From Ramlibacter monticola (GTDB lineage Bacteria > Pseudomonadota > Gammaproteobacteria > Burkholderiales > Burkholderiaceae_C): a stretch of DNA of 64,000 nucleotides. The position numbers and the translations under genes were made by a program. This document shows, piece by piece, positions 53,750-64,000 of the stretch (its first letter is position 1; every line of letters begins with the position of its first letter). The notes beneath the pieces are model-generated. The model was not told the origin of the DNA and made no database searches. It saw only the letters and a list, made by a program, of their open reading frames with translations. The stretch covers positions 930,001-994,000 of the forward strand of contig NZ_JAEQNE010000002.1 in NCBI RefSeq assembly GCF_016722785.1, written 5' to 3'.

Positions 53750-53826
53750 CCCCGCGGAGGCGGGGGTCGCCAAGGGCCCGACGACGGGTGCTGCGCGCCC
53801 GTCCCGGGTCCCCGCCTGCGCGGGGA
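53750..53826. repeat. Pair of short palindromic repeats after dacC
   Basis: CCCCGC-GGAG-GCGGGG (53750-53765) and TCCCCGC-CTGC-GCGGGGA (53809-53826). The second shares the core CCCGCCTGCGCGGG with the repeat at 39530; on the minus strand the first reads CCCCGCCTCCGCGGGG, a one-base loop variant. They lie between the dacC stop and the rpsL promoter and may act as transcript 3' ends. Confidence 0.7.
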
Positions 53827-53840
53827 TCCCGGCTGTCGCC

Positions 53841-55001
53841 CTACTTGATCCAGAGCCGCACCGCGTCCCAGGCGCGCCCGAAGACCCCCGCCTGCTCCAC
53901 GCCCTGCAGCGCCACCAGGGGCACCTCGCTCAGGAGCTGGTCGCCGGCCAGGATCTTCAGGGTGCCGACCTGTTGGCCCTTCTGGATGGGGGCGACCAGC
54001 GGATCCGGCCGCGCCACCTGGGTCTTGATCTTCGAGCTGCTGCCGGTCGGCACCGCCAGCACGATCGGCCGGGCCTGGCCGAGCTTGACGCTCTTCTCGG
54101 AACCCTTCCAGACCTGCGGCTCCAGCACCGGCTGGCCGCCATCGAAGAGCTTCAGGCCCTCGTACGCCGTGTAACCCCAGTTCAGCAGCTTCTGTGCTTC
54201 GTTCGCGCGCGCCGCCTCGCTGGTGGCGCCCAGCACGATCGCCAGCAGCCGCCGGCCCCTCAGGTTCGGGAAGTCGCGCCTGGCGGTGGCGATCAGGCAG
54301 TAGCCGGACGCGTCCGTGTGGCCGGTCTTCAGGCCGTCCACCGTCGGATCGCGGAACAACAGGATGTTCCGGTTGGTGTCGTTGGCCGTCGGCGTGCCCT
54401 GGTAGCGGTACTTCTTGATCGAGTAGTACTGCAGGTCCTCGGGGAAGTCCTGCATCAGCCGCGTGGCGAGGATGCCCAGGTCGCGCGCCGTGGTGGTGTG
54501 GCCGGGCGCACTCAGGCCCTCGGGGTTCTTGTACGTCGTGTTCTTCATGCCCAGCGCCTGGGCCTGCTGGTTCATCAACTCGACGAAGCGCTCCACCGAG
54601 CCGCCCACGGCCTCGGCCAGGGCCACGGTGGCGTCATTGCCCGACTGGACGACCATGCCCTTGATGAGGTCCTCCACCGGCACCTGCATCTTCGGGTCGA
54701 TGAACATGCGCGACCCCGCCATCTTCCAGGCACGCTGACTCACCGGCATCGCCTGCTTCAGGTCGATCTTCTTCGCCTTGAGCGCCTGGAACACCAGGTA
54801 GCCGGTCATCAGCTTGGTGAGCGACGCGGGTTCCACCGGCGCGTCGATCTCGCGCGAGGCCAGGACCTGGTTGGCGCTGACGTCGATCAGCAGGTAGCTG
54901 CGGGCTGCCACCTCGGGGGGCTGGGGCACCTGGGCGGCGGCGAAAAGCGAGAAGAAGAGCAGCACCGGCGCGAGGAGCGCCTGCGACCAACGGGATTTCA
55001 T
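53841..55001 (-). CDS. dacC: D-alanyl-D-alanine carboxypeptidase (PBP5/6 type)
   Basis: Low-molecular-weight PBP that trims the terminal D-Ala from peptidoglycan stem peptides (386 aa). Signal peptide LLAPVLLFFSLFAAAQ; SxxK in EPASLTKLMTGYL; SxN in VVQSGNDATVAL; KTG in DGLKTGHTDASGY. A C-terminal beta domain and a final amphipathic helix (AWDAVRLWIK) for membrane attachment are present. Its ATG overlaps the upstream hydrolase stop by 4 nt, so it ends the hemJ operon. Whether it is DacA or DacC orthologue is not decided. Confidence 0.94.
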   Translation of the reverse strand: MKSRWSQALLAPVLLFFSLFAAAQVPQPPEVAARSYLLIDVSANQVLASREIDAPVEPASLTKLMTGYLVFQALKAKKIDLKQAMPVSQRAWKMAGSRMFIDPKMQVPVEDLIKGMVVQSGNDATVALAEAVGGSVERFVELMNQQAQALGMKNTTYKNPEGLSAPGHTTTARDLGILATRLMQDFPEDLQYYSIKKYRYQGTPTANDTNRNILLFRDPTVDGLKTGHTDASGYCLIATARRDFPNLRGRRLLAIVLGATSEAARANEAQKLLNWGYTAYEGLKLFDGGQPVLEPQVWKGSEKSVKLGQARPIVLAVPTGSSSKIKTQVARPDPLVAPIQKGQQVGTLKILAGDQLLSEVPLVALQGVEQAGVFGRAWDAVRLWIK

Positions 55002-55627
55002 TCCTGCGCGCGAAGGTGGCGGACCACCAGGTTCTTCAAGAGCGGCAATTGTCCGTGAAAGAAGTGCTCGACCCCGGGAACGACCGTAACGGGCAGTGAC
55101 TGCGGCCGGGCCCATTCGAAGACGGAAGACAAGGCCACCGTGTCGTCGGCCTCGCCATGGATGACCAATGTGCGCTCGTGCGCTTCGGCGGGCAGCGCCG
55201 GCACCGGAAATCGCGACGCGGCGGTACCCACCAGCACCACCGCACGCACGTCGCGCGAGCCCCAGAGCGACTGCAGCGACTGCGCCGTGACGTAGGCGCC
55301 GAAGGAGAAGCCGGCCAGCGCCAGCGGCCCTTCGGACGCGAGCTCGCGCACGACCGCCAGGAAGTCCTCCGCTTCGCCGCGCCCTTCGTCGTAGCTGCCC
55401 TGGCTGGCGCCGACGCCGCGGAAGTTGAAGCGCAGGGCCGTCCAGCCGCATTGCACGAAGGCGCGCGCCAGCGTCTGCACCACCTTGTTGTCCATCGTTC
55501 CACCGAACAGCGGATGCGGGTGGGCGATCACGGCGACGCCGCGCGAGGCGCCTTCCGGCGCGTTGCGCAGCAACTGGATCCGTCCGGCCGGGCCCGTGAG
55601 CTCCAGCCGTTCCGTCTGCGCGATCAT
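54998..55627 (-). CDS. Alpha/beta hydrolase (dienelactone-hydrolase-like, YsgA/CocE-like)
   Basis: A 209 aa alpha/beta hydrolase. The start has the PHPLFGGTMDNKVVQTLARA block that marks this proteobacterial group; the nucleophile elbow is LAGFSFGAYVTAQ; acid and His are in IHGEADDTVAL and VPGVEHFFHGQL. The natural substrate is unknown. It overlaps dacC by 4 nt and shares 1 nt with the upstream ferredoxin-like gene. Confidence 0.88.
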   Translation of the reverse strand: MIAQTERLELTGPAGRIQLLRNAPEGASRGVAVIAHPHPLFGGTMDNKVVQTLARAFVQCGWTALRFNFRGVGASQGSYDEGRGEAEDFLAVVRELASEGPLALAGFSFGAYVTAQSLQSLWGSRDVRAVVLVGTAASRFPVPALPAEAHERTLVIHGEADDTVALSSVFEWARPQSLPVTVVPGVEHFFHGQLPLLKNLVVRHLRAQE

Positions 55628-55971
55628 CAGCGCCCCAGGTGCGGGGGCGTCAGCAGGCGTTCGACCACCTTGCCGTTCTGCAGGTGCGACTCGACGATCT
55701 CGTCGATGTCCTTCTCGTCCACGTAGGTGTACCAGACGCCTTCGGGGTAGACCACGGCGATCGGGCCGCCCTGGCAGCGGTCCATGCAGCCGGCCTTGTT
55801 CACGCGCACCTTGCCCGGGCCGTTGAGGCCGCGCGCCTTCACCTGCGCCTTGCAGCGGTCGAAGGCCGCCTGCGCGCCGTGGTCGGCGCAGCAGGCCTCG
55901 CCATTGGCGCGCTGGTTGAGGCAGAAGAAGATGTGGTGTTCGTAGTACTGGGACGGTGCGGTCGCGGTCAT
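55627..55971 (-). CDS. Thioredoxin-like [2Fe-2S] ferredoxin
   Basis: A 114 aa thioredoxin-fold iron-sulfur protein related to the NuoE C-terminal domain. Cluster ligand candidates are Cys17 (FFCLNQRANGEACC), Cys27/28, Cys62 and Cys66 (GCMDRCQGGP). It may carry electrons to an unknown partner. Start and stop overlap its neighbours by 4 and 1 nt, so it is translated with VanZ-like and hydrolase genes. Confidence 0.9.
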   Translation of the reverse strand: MTATAPSQYYEHHIFFCLNQRANGEACCADHGAQAAFDRCKAQVKARGLNGPGKVRVNKAGCMDRCQGGPIAVVYPEGVWYTYVDEKDIDEIVESHLQNGKVVERLLTPPHLGR

Positions 55972-57097
55972 GGCGGGATTCTAGAAGTGGCGTCCGGCCG
56001 CGAGACGCGCAGCAGCACATACACCAGCACGGCGTAAGGCCAGATCCAGCCAAGCCACTGCGCCAGGCCGTTGAAGCGGATGAAGCGCCCCTGCTCCCAG
56101 GCCTGCAGCGTGTCGGTGAAGTAGGCACTGGCGGGCGCTGCGTTCAGCACGCCCAGGTGCACCACCAGCACCAGCAGCAGCACCGCCGCGCAGCCGCGCC
56201 GCGGCACTGCCAGCATCAGCAGCGACAGCATCAGCCCGAACAGCAGGCCGAGTCGCACCGGCATGCTGAGCCAGGCCCACGCGTGCGCCGGCCCCCAGCT
56301 GAGGGCGGCGGACAGGGCGGTCACCAGCGTGCCGAGGCCGATCGCGGCCAGCGCGAAGACGGCGCGCCGGCCCGTGGAGCGCAGGATGGTGTACCCGAGC
56401 AGGCAGGGGACGAAGGCGCCCAGCCCCACGCACAGAAGCTCCGCCGCCGGCACCAGCGGCTGCAGTTCCACGTCGCGCACCGGCAGCCACTCGAGGAAGG
56501 GCGTGTCCTGCAGCCAGTCGGCCAGGCCGGTTTCGAGCCGCTCGAGCACCTGCCCGAGCCCCAGGGGCACGGCGGCGGGGAACAGCAGCGCGAACGGCCA
56601 CAGGGCCAGCAGCACCAGCGCACCCCGCGCCTGCGGGATGAACCAGCGCTCGCGGAAGCGGCTCCAGTGGTCGACCACGCCCGCCAGTTCCAGGCCGGCG
56701 GCCAGCGCGGCCCCGGCCAGCGTGCCGGCCACGTTCAGGCCGAAGTCCACGTTGGAGGCCACGCGCGAGGGCAGGAAAGCCTGCAGCGACTCCATGCAGA
56801 AGGACAGGGCGGTGCCGGCCCCGACGGCCACAGCGATCGCGGCGACGTTCGGATGCGCGGCGAAGAAGCGGACGTTGCCGCGCCGCAGGAAGCTCAGGGC
56901 CAGCAGGAAGCCGAGGGGCACGTAGCCGGCCACGTTGGCCGCGACGTCGAAGCCGGTCCAGTAGCGCGGCCAGCCGGCGAACAGGAACTCCCACGGCGGG
57001 ATCTCCTGGTTGCGCCACCCCGAGAAGGGATAGAGGCTGGCATACACCACCAGGACGGTGTACGCACCCGCCAGCGGCCACGCCGATGTCTTGTGCA

Positions 57098-57098
<1 letters not shown>
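55968..57098 (-). CDS. VanZ-like membrane protein
   Basis: A 376 aa integral membrane protein with about nine helices. The N-terminal VanZ domain shows LVVYASLYPFSGWRN, ANVAGYVPLGFLLALSFL, and MESLQAFLPSRVASNVDFGL, the family hallmark, followed by a C-terminal set of helices. VanZ relatives are linked to teicoplanin resistance in Gram-positives; here a role in cell-envelope homeostasis is more likely. It overlaps hemJ by 1 nt. Confidence 0.88.
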
Positions 57099-58842
<1,744 letters not shown>

Positions 58843-58864
58843 GGCGCCACGGGAAGACGGCAGC

Positions 58865-59968
58865 GTGCAGATTGTCGAATTCGGCGCCGGCACGCTGCGG
58901 TTCCTCGACCATGTTCCCACCCGGGCGCCGCAGGGCGGCTTCGTCTGGATCTACCTGGAACGGGAGCACCTCGAGCAGGACCTGCCCGTTCTGCAGCGGG
59001 CCGCCCAGGCCCTCGGCGGCTCGCCCCTGCTGGACCTGCACGTCAAGGACCTGGGCAACCGCGGCCACCCTTCCCGCTACGACTACACCTCGGTCTACGA
59101 CCTGGTGATCTTCCGCCGGCTCGCCAGCGAGCCGGAGGTGCGCGCCGAGCTCGGCGAGGCGGCGATGGCCGGCAAGGGGCCGCTGGCGGCCTTCGGCCGC
59201 ATCAGCACGCGCGCGCTGGGTTTCGTGGTGTTCGACCGCCTGCTGATCACGGTGCACCCGGCCGGCTGCTTCGCCGCGCGCGCCTTCATCGAGCGCTACC
59301 TGCAGGACGCCCTGCGCAGCGAAGGCCTGAGCGCCTCGGCGCGCACCCGGCTGCCCTCCGGCGCGGCCGACCTGATGCTGCGGATGCTGAACCTGGTGGT
59401 GGACAGCTACCTGGAGCTGCGCAAGGTCCTCAGCGCCGAACTCGATGGCTGGCAGCAGGCGCTGCTCGCGCCGCGCACCACGGCCGAGGTGGACTGGGCG
59501 GCGCTCATGACCGCGCGCAACGCGCTGCACATGCTGCAGGACCTGTGCGAGGAGCAGAACGACGCCATGCAGGAATGGCTGGACAGCCAGCGGGAGCAGC
59601 CGCCACCCTGGATGTCGCAGGCCGAGCGCGACGGCCTGCTCGCCCGCGCCCGCGACGTGGTCGAACACGTGGAGCGCGTGGTGCACCACGTCAACCGCAT
59701 GGAGCAGAGCGCGGAGACCGCGGTGCAGATCCACTTCTCCGCGGTCGGCAACCGCACCAACGACATCATGCGCACGCTCACGGCCCTCACCGCCATCTTC
59801 CTGCCGCTGAACCTGATCGCCGGCATCTTCGGGATGAACTTCGAACTGCTGCCCCTGACCCACCAGGCGGCGGGGTTCTGGTGGACCCTGGCCGCCATGG
59901 GCGTCATCGCCGTGCTGCTCGGGATCGTGTTCTGGCGCAAGCGCTACCTGGCGCGCACGGGGCATTGA
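58865..59968 (+). CDS. corA: Magnesium/cobalt transporter CorA family protein
   Basis: A 367 aa CorA-type channel. The large cytoplasmic N-terminal domain is followed by a long helix (about 230-300), helix 1 (AIFLPLNLIAGIFGMNFELL) with the signature GMN at 323-325, and helix 2 (FWWTLAAMGVIAVLLGIVFW) with a basic C-terminus. Substrate is probably Mg, Co or Ni. The start is GTG, 22 bp after hemB. Confidence 0.93.
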   Translation: MQIVEFGAGTLRFLDHVPTRAPQGGFVWIYLEREHLEQDLPVLQRAAQALGGSPLLDLHVKDLGNRGHPSRYDYTSVYDLVIFRRLASEPEVRAELGEAAMAGKGPLAAFGRISTRALGFVVFDRLLITVHPAGCFAARAFIERYLQDALRSEGLSASARTRLPSGAADLMLRMLNLVVDSYLELRKVLSAELDGWQQALLAPRTTAEVDWAALMTARNALHMLQDLCEEQNDAMQEWLDSQREQPPPWMSQAERDGLLARARDVVEHVERVVHHVNRMEQSAETAVQIHFSAVGNRTNDIMRTLTALTAIFLPLNLIAGIFGMNFELLPLTHQAAGFWWTLAAMGVIAVLLGIVFWRKRYLARTGH

Positions 59969-59969
59969 C

Positions 59970-60569
59970 GTGGAACACGCGACGGGCGACAACCACCGCG
60001 AGCATTCCAGCTACCGCCGGCCGCGCACCGTCGCGGACCTCACGCGCGAGAACGTGCAGGCGATGCGCAAGCTGGAACAGCTGGCGGTGGCCAAGCGCAC
60101 CACCGCCGACCGCATCGCCGAATTCGTGGCGAGGTTCTGCGGCAGCATCACCTTCGTGTGGATCCACGCCGCCGTGTTCGCCTCGTGGCTCGGGTGGAAC
60201 GTGCTGCCGGGCCTGCCGCACTTCGACCCCTACCCGTTCACATTCCTCACCCTGGTGGTGTCGCTGGAGGCGATCTTCCTGTCGTCCTTCATCCTGATCG
60301 CCCAGAACTACGAGATGCGGGTCACCGAGCGGCGCAGCCAGCTGGACCTGCAGATCAACCTGCTGGCCGAGCAGGAGAACACCAAGATCCTGCAGCTGCT
60401 CGATCGCATGGCGCGCAAGCTGGGATTCACCGAGGAGGACGACCCCGAGGTCCGCGTGCTGGAACAGGCCACGCGGCCGGAGACCCTGGCACGCCAGATC
60501 GACGACGCACTGCGCGAGCACTCGGGCCAGCCGCCGCGCTCCCACGCCAACGGCAAGCCCGCCAAGTGA
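59970..60569 (+). CDS. DUF1003 membrane protein
   Basis: A 199 aa protein with the DUF1003 core: RIAEFVARFCGSITFVWIHA and DPYPFTFLTLVVSLEAIFLS, two membrane helices, followed by a coiled, polar C-terminus (NYEMRVTERRSQLDLQINLL). Function unknown. It starts with GTG 1 nt after the corA stop, so the two are probably co-expressed. Confidence 0.9.
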   Translation: MEHATGDNHREHSSYRRPRTVADLTRENVQAMRKLEQLAVAKRTTADRIAEFVARFCGSITFVWIHAAVFASWLGWNVLPGLPHFDPYPFTFLTLVVSLEAIFLSSFILIAQNYEMRVTERRSQLDLQINLLAEQENTKILQLLDRMARKLGFTEEDDPEVRVLEQATRPETLARQIDDALREHSGQPPRSHANGKPAK

Positions 60570-61294
60570 TCCTCGTGGGCTGCGCGGGCTGGAACCTGCC
60601 GCGCGAGCTGCAGGCGCGCTTCGGGCCCGGCGCGAGCCACCTCGCGCGCTACGCCAGCCGCTTTCCCGCCACCGAGATCAATTCCTCGTTTCACCGGCCG
60701 CACCAGCCCTCCTTGTACGAGCGCTGGGCGCAGGCGGTGCCGGCGGGGTTCCGCTTCAGCGCGAAGCTGCCGAAGACCATCACGCACGAGCGGCGGCTGC
60801 TCGGGTGCGAACAGGCGCTCGACGAATACCTGGCGCAGGCCCGCCACCTGGGCGACCGGCTCGCGTGCCTGCTGGTGCAGCTCCCGCCCAGCCTGGCTTT
60901 CGATGCGGGCGCGGCGCGGCCCTTCCTGGCCCTGCTGCGCGCCCGCTTCGCCGGCCGGCTGGCGCTCGAGCCGCGCCACGCGTCGTGGTTCGGCGCGGAG
61001 CCGGACGCGCTGCTGCGCGAGCTGCAGGTCGCGCGCGTGCTCGCCGACCCGGTCCGACACGCAGCCGGCGCCTGGCCCGCGGGCTGGCCGGGGCTCGTGT
61101 ACCTGCGGCTGCACGGTTCGCCCCGCATGTACTACTCGGCGTACCCGCCCCCGCTGCTGCAGGCGCTGGCGCGCCGCATGCGACAGGCCGGGGCCGAGGG
61201 CGCCGAGGTCTGGTGCATCTTCGACAACACCGCTTCCGGCGCCGCGACCGGCGACGCCCTGACGCTGCTGCGCCTGCTAGAAGAAGGGCGCTGA
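60566..61294 (+). CDS. DUF72 (YecE-like) protein
   Basis: A 242 aa TIM-barrel-like protein of the DUF72/YecE family. VGCAGWNLP, NSSFHRPHQPSLYERWAQ, RFSAKLPKTITHERRLL and YLRLHGSPRMYYSAYPP are all family motifs. Its function is unknown. It starts with GTG, overlapping the DUF1003 stop by 4 nt. Its last 18 bp overlap the convergent glutathione transferase gene. Confidence 0.92.
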   Translation: MILVGCAGWNLPRELQARFGPGASHLARYASRFPATEINSSFHRPHQPSLYERWAQAVPAGFRFSAKLPKTITHERRLLGCEQALDEYLAQARHLGDRLACLLVQLPPSLAFDAGAARPFLALLRARFAGRLALEPRHASWFGAEPDALLRELQVARVLADPVRHAAGAWPAGWPGLVYLRLHGSPRMYYSAYPPPLLQALARRMRQAGAEGAEVWCIFDNTASGAATGDALTLLRLLEEGR

Positions 61295-61930
61295 GAGCCC
61301 TTCGGCGGCGAACACGCGCTGCACCGCGGGCCGCTCGCTCATTCGCTGCAGGTAAGGCCCCAGGTGGTCGCGCTCACGCGCCTTGCCGGCGCTGAAGTTG
61401 CGCGTCCAGCGGCACAGGGTGAACACATAGGGATCGAGCGCGCCGTACGAGTCGCCGAGCAGCCACGGCCCGCCGTGGCGCGCCACCAGCGCATCGAGCT
61501 GGTCCAGCAGCGGCCCCACCCGTTCCTGCGCCCTCGCCTTCACTTCCGCCGCGCCCGCGGCATTCCCATCCGCCACCCAGCGCTCCGGGTAGAAATAGAC
61601 CATCAGGGTGGCCTGCAAGGTGTTCGTCAGCCAGGCCAGCCACTGGTGGAAATGGGACCGTTCGGGCGTCCCGGCAGGCGGCGCGAGGCGCGCCTGGGGG
61701 AAGCGGTCGCACAGGTGCAGCACGATGGCCGCCGTCTCGTACAGGACGAAATCGCCGTCGGCCAGCACCGGCAGCGTGCCGTTCGGATTGAGCTTCAGGT
61801 AGGCCCCGCCCTTGTGTTCGTCGGCGGCGCGGTCCACGAACACCCGTTCGTAGGGCTGGCCGATCTCCTCCAGCAGGATGTGCGGAATCATCGCCGCGGT
61901 GGCGGGGTAGTAATACAGACGCAATGCCAT
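61277..61930 (-). CDS. Glutathione S-transferase family protein
   Basis: A 217 aa GST. The thioredoxin-fold N-terminus has YYYPATAAMIPHILLEEIGQ and the glutathione-binding cis-Pro/Ser-like region GTLPVLADGDFVLYETAAIV; the all-helical C-terminal domain has WLLGDSYGALDPYVFTL. Role in detoxification or redox; substrate unknown. AAGGAGCGG precedes the ATG. It is convergent with, and overlaps, the DUF72 gene. Confidence 0.92.
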   Translation of the reverse strand: MALRLYYYPATAAMIPHILLEEIGQPYERVFVDRAADEHKGGAYLKLNPNGTLPVLADGDFVLYETAAIVLHLCDRFPQARLAPPAGTPERSHFHQWLAWLTNTLQATLMVYFYPERWVADGNAAGAAEVKARAQERVGPLLDQLDALVARHGGPWLLGDSYGALDPYVFTLCRWTRNFSAGKARERDHLGPYLQRMSERPAVQRVFAAEGLSAPFF

Positions 61931-61983
61931 GGGAAGCCGCTCCTTGGCCCCGAACATTACAGCAGCGGGCGACCGCTTCCCGC

Positions 61984-62859
61984 TCAGGGCTGCCGCAGGC
62001 CGAACAGCGTGGCGCCGTTCTCCCACGCGATGCGGCGCGCCACGTCGGCGGGCAGTTCGCCCAGCCAGGCCCGGTAGCCCTTCATCGTGTCGTCGTAGTA
62101 CAGCCAGCGCTGGTTGACCCAGGTGTCCGACCCGAGCAGGAAGCGGGTCGGGTACTTCAGGAGCAACTGGCGCCATTCGGGGCAAAGCCTGCCGCCCTCG
62201 CAGGTGAGGCCGGGGCGGTAGGAGAGCTCGCCCATGAGGCGCGGGTACTTCGCCAGCAGCTGCTCCACCCGCGCCACCGGGGCGCCGCCGATGCCGGTGT
62301 GGGCCCAGATCAGCCGCGCCTTCGCGCCCTTCGAGGGCGTGTGCGCCATCAGCAGGTCGATCGCCGCATCGTCCACGTGCGCCAGCACCGCCAGCTCCTT
62401 CTCCTCCGCCAGCGCCATCAGCTTGCGCGCCACCGGCCCGTTCGCGTTGGCGGACTCGTACAGGTGGAACTCGCCCAGGCCGCGATAGGGTCCGGCGGCG
62501 GTGCCGCGCGCCAGCTCCGCCTGCACCATCTCGTAGATCGATTCGTCACGGAACCAGCTGTCGTAGTCGGCGCGATTGCGGTACAGGCGGACGAAAGGCA
62601 CCACCGTCACGCCGGCCTGGCGCGTCTCCGGCGCCTGCGCCAGCGAGCGGGTGCCGTCGTTGGGGCGCGAGTTCGCGACGATCGCGCGCACGCCGTTGCG
62701 CTGCATGCGCCCCAGCACGTCGGGCAGCGGATGCGGGCCCTCGCTGCCGTTGAAGGCTTCCTCGTTGTAGTGCAGGTGCGCGTCGAAGATCGGCCCGCCG
62801 TAGTCGGCGGCCAGCGCCGCCGAACCGAGCACGCAGGCCAGCAGGCCGGCCCAGCGCAT
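61984..62859 (-). CDS. Exported amidohydrolase-family (TIM-barrel) protein
   Basis: A 291 aa metal-dependent hydrolase with signal peptide ([18 protein letters not shown]). Metal-binding His are expected in [11 protein letters not shown], with further ligands in [19 protein letters not shown] and FLLGSDTW. The fold fits the amidohydrolase_2 (uronate/ACMSD-like) group. The ATG is 1 nt past the dienelactone hydrolase stop, so the two are coupled. Confidence 0.88.
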   Translation of the reverse strand: MRWAGLLACVLGSAALAADYGGPIFDAHLHYNEEAFNGSEGPHPLPDVLGRMQRNGVRAIVANSRPNDGTRSLAQAPETRQAGVTVVPFVRLYRNRADYDSWFRDESIYEMVQAELARGTAAGPYRGLGEFHLYESANANGPVARKLMALAEEKELAVLAHVDDAAIDLLMAHTPSKGAKARLIWAHTGIGGAPVARVEQLLAKYPRLMGELSYRPGLTCEGGRLCPEWRQLLLKYPTRFLLGSDTWVNQRWLYYDDTMKGYRAWLGELPADVARRIAWENGATLFGLRQP

Positions 62860-62860
62860 G

Positions 62861-63544
62861 TCAGGCCAGGTGCTGCGCGAAGAAGGCCAGCGTGCGCTCG
62901 CGCGCCAGCTTCGCGGCTTCGGCGTTGTACGAGCCGCGCTGGTCGCAGTTGAAGCCGTGGTTGGCGTGGTACACGTGCACCTCGACCTCGGGATGCGCCT
63001 TCTTGAACACCTCGACGCTCTCGAGGGTGATCCAGTGGTCCTGGTCGCCGAAGTGGGCCAGCACCGGGCACTTGGGCTTGCGCGCGACCTCCTGCGGCGT
63101 GGTGACGCCGCCGCCGTAGTACGGCACCGCGGCGCTGAGTCCGTCGAGCGTGCAGGCGGACCGCCACGTCAGCAGGCCGCCGTAGCAGTAGCCGACGATG
63201 CCCACCTTGCCGGCCTGCGAGACCTGCTTGATCGCCGCCTGGATGTCCTGCATCACGCCGGGTGAAGGCAGGTTCTCGACCGCGTTCTTCAGCGACATGC
63301 CCTCGGTCATGTCGTCTTCCTGGTAGCCGAGCTCCACGTTGGGCTTGATGCGATGGAAGATCGCCGGCGCGATCGCGAGGTAGCCCTCGGCGGCATAGCC
63401 GTCCGTCACGGCGCGGATGTGCGAGTTGACGCCGAAGATCTCCTGGATCACCACGATGCCGCCCTTGGGCTGGCCCTTGGGTTGCGCCAGGTAGGCGGGA
63501 ATGGCCTGGCCGTCGGCTGCCTTGAGGTCCGTGAACTGCCCCAT
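62861..63544 (-). CDS. Dienelactone hydrolase family protein
   Basis: A 227 aa alpha/beta hydrolase with the Cys nucleophile in [13 protein letters not shown], the aspartate in [10 protein letters not shown] and the His in [13 protein letters not shown], the Cys-Asp-His triad of dienelactone hydrolases. Start [20 protein letters not shown] and the [19 protein letters not shown] block are conserved. Role may be aromatic or lactone breakdown. Confidence 0.93.
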   Translation of the reverse strand: MGQFTDLKAADGQAIPAYLAQPKGQPKGGIVVIQEIFGVNSHIRAVTDGYAAEGYLAIAPAIFHRIKPNVELGYQEDDMTEGMSLKNAVENLPSPGVMQDIQAAIKQVSQAGKVGIVGYCYGGLLTWRSACTLDGLSAAVPYYGGGVTTPQEVARKPKCPVLAHFGDQDHWITLESVEVFKKAHPEVEVHVYHANHGFNCDQRGSYNAEAAKLARERTLAFFAQHLA

Positions 63545-63673
63545 GTCGTGTCTCCTGTGGCTGGGTGGTTTTCGGGAAGGCGCGAGCTTCCCTCAGCCGC
63601 CCGGCCGCGTCAACAAGGAGCTTTTGATGTAATGGCGGCTCGCGCGCAGTGCGCGGCAGTGGAGAACGGAAGA

Positions 63674-64000
63674 ATGGAAGAAGTCCTGTTGGTCACCGGC
63701 GGCAGCCGCGGCATCGGTGCGGCCACCGCCGTGCTGGCCGCGCGCAAGGGCTGGAAGGTGGCGGTGAACTACACGCGCAACGAGGCAGCGGCCGAGGAGG
63801 TGGTGCGCGCCATCCGCGCCGGCGGCGGCACGGCGGTGGCGATCCACGGCGATGTGGCCGACGAGCAGCAGGTGCTCGCGCTGTTCGCGCAGGTGGACGC
63901 CCAGCTGGGGCGCCTCACCGCGCTGGTCAACAACGCCGGCGTGGTGGACCGCGCGCAGCGCGTCGACGAGATGAGCCTGCAGCGCCTGAAGCGCATGTTC
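63674..64000 (+). CDS. SDR-family oxidoreductase (partial)
   Basis: The first 109 residues of a short-chain dehydrogenase/reductase. Cofactor motif VTGGSRGIGAATA (TGxxxGIG) and the NNAG motif in LVNNAGVVD; DVADEQQ is the conserved acidic segment. The catalytic Tyr-x-x-x-Lys lies beyond the right edge. ATG 63674 is preceded by GGAGAACGGAAG, a usable ribosome-binding site. The gene is divergent from the dienelactone hydrolase over 129 bp. Confidence 0.92.
   Translation, partial: MEEVLLVTGGSRGIGAATAVLAARKGWKVAVNYTRNEAAAEEVVRAIRAGGGTAVAIHGDVADEQQVLALFAQVDAQLGRLTALVNNAGVVDRAQRVDEMSLQRLKRMF

Overview
The window looks like a chromosomal core segment of a high-GC betaproteobacterium, most likely family Comamonadaceae (Ramlibacter/Variovorax/Acidovorax-like). 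The basis is gene content and order rather than a database search: gatC beside mreBCD-mrdA, a complete atpIBEFHAGDC operon, a D-amino-acid transaminase-ybeD-lipB-lipA block, a regulatory PTS set (EIIA-Man, HPr, EI), a contiguous str-S10 ribosomal cluster, and hemB beside hemJ. Coding density is very high and many genes overlap by 1-4 nt. I saw no tRNA, rRNA, insertion sequence, prophage or CRISPR array.

Left part (1-16.9 kb): partial gatC, the rod-shape operon mreB-mreC-mreD-mrdA (no rodA follows), a three-gene minus-strand set (YheT-type hydrolase, NTF2-like protein, Rossmann protein), a LemA-TPM-TPM trio, a SYLF lipid-binding protein, an orphan ABC substrate-binding protein, a histidine phosphatase overlapping nnrD, and a three-gene envelope-glycan set (flippase, GT4 glycosyltransferase, methyltransferase). 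A frameshifted tail of a glyoxalase-I-like gene lies between nnrD and the glycan set.

Middle (16.9-41.9 kb): the ATP synthase operon with a promoter, a terminator and a REP-like repeat just before atpE; CopD-like and metallo-beta-lactamase-fold proteins; D-amino-acid transaminase and lipoate synthesis; a Tat-exported beta-propeller with a DUF305 partner; a DMT exporter; a large CorA-like protein; an MFS transporter overlapping the PTS genes; a class III CoA-transferase with an alpha/beta hydrolase; and a small redox set (TlpA-like thioredoxin, cytochrome c', cytochrome b561), then a GNAT acetyltransferase and a Prx5-type peroxiredoxin.

Right part (42-64 kb): the ribosomal cluster rpsL-rpsG-fusA-tuf-rpsJ and rplC-rplD-rplW-rplB-rpsS-rplV-rpsC-rplP-rpmC-rpsQ. 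It is interrupted between rpsJ and rplC by an O-antigen ligase/polymerase-like gene, with a terminator after rpsJ and a promoter before rplC. Upstream of rpsL is a second minus-strand operon (hemJ, VanZ-like, 2Fe-2S ferredoxin-like, alpha/beta hydrolase, D,D-carboxypeptidase). Between hemJ and hemB there is a candidate ~100-nt small RNA with its own promoter, a C-rich loop that could pair with Shine-Dalgarno sequences, and an intrinsic terminator. After hemB come corA, DUF1003, DUF72, a glutathione transferase, an amidohydrolase, a dienelactone hydrolase and a partial SDR oxidoreductase.

Most genes are housekeeping. The most interesting items are the interrupted S10 operon, the candidate small RNA, a symmetric palindrome carrying divergent promoters at 36.9 kb, the repeat-rich fusA-tuf gap, and lineage-specific low-complexity tails on PBP2 and ribosomal protein S3.
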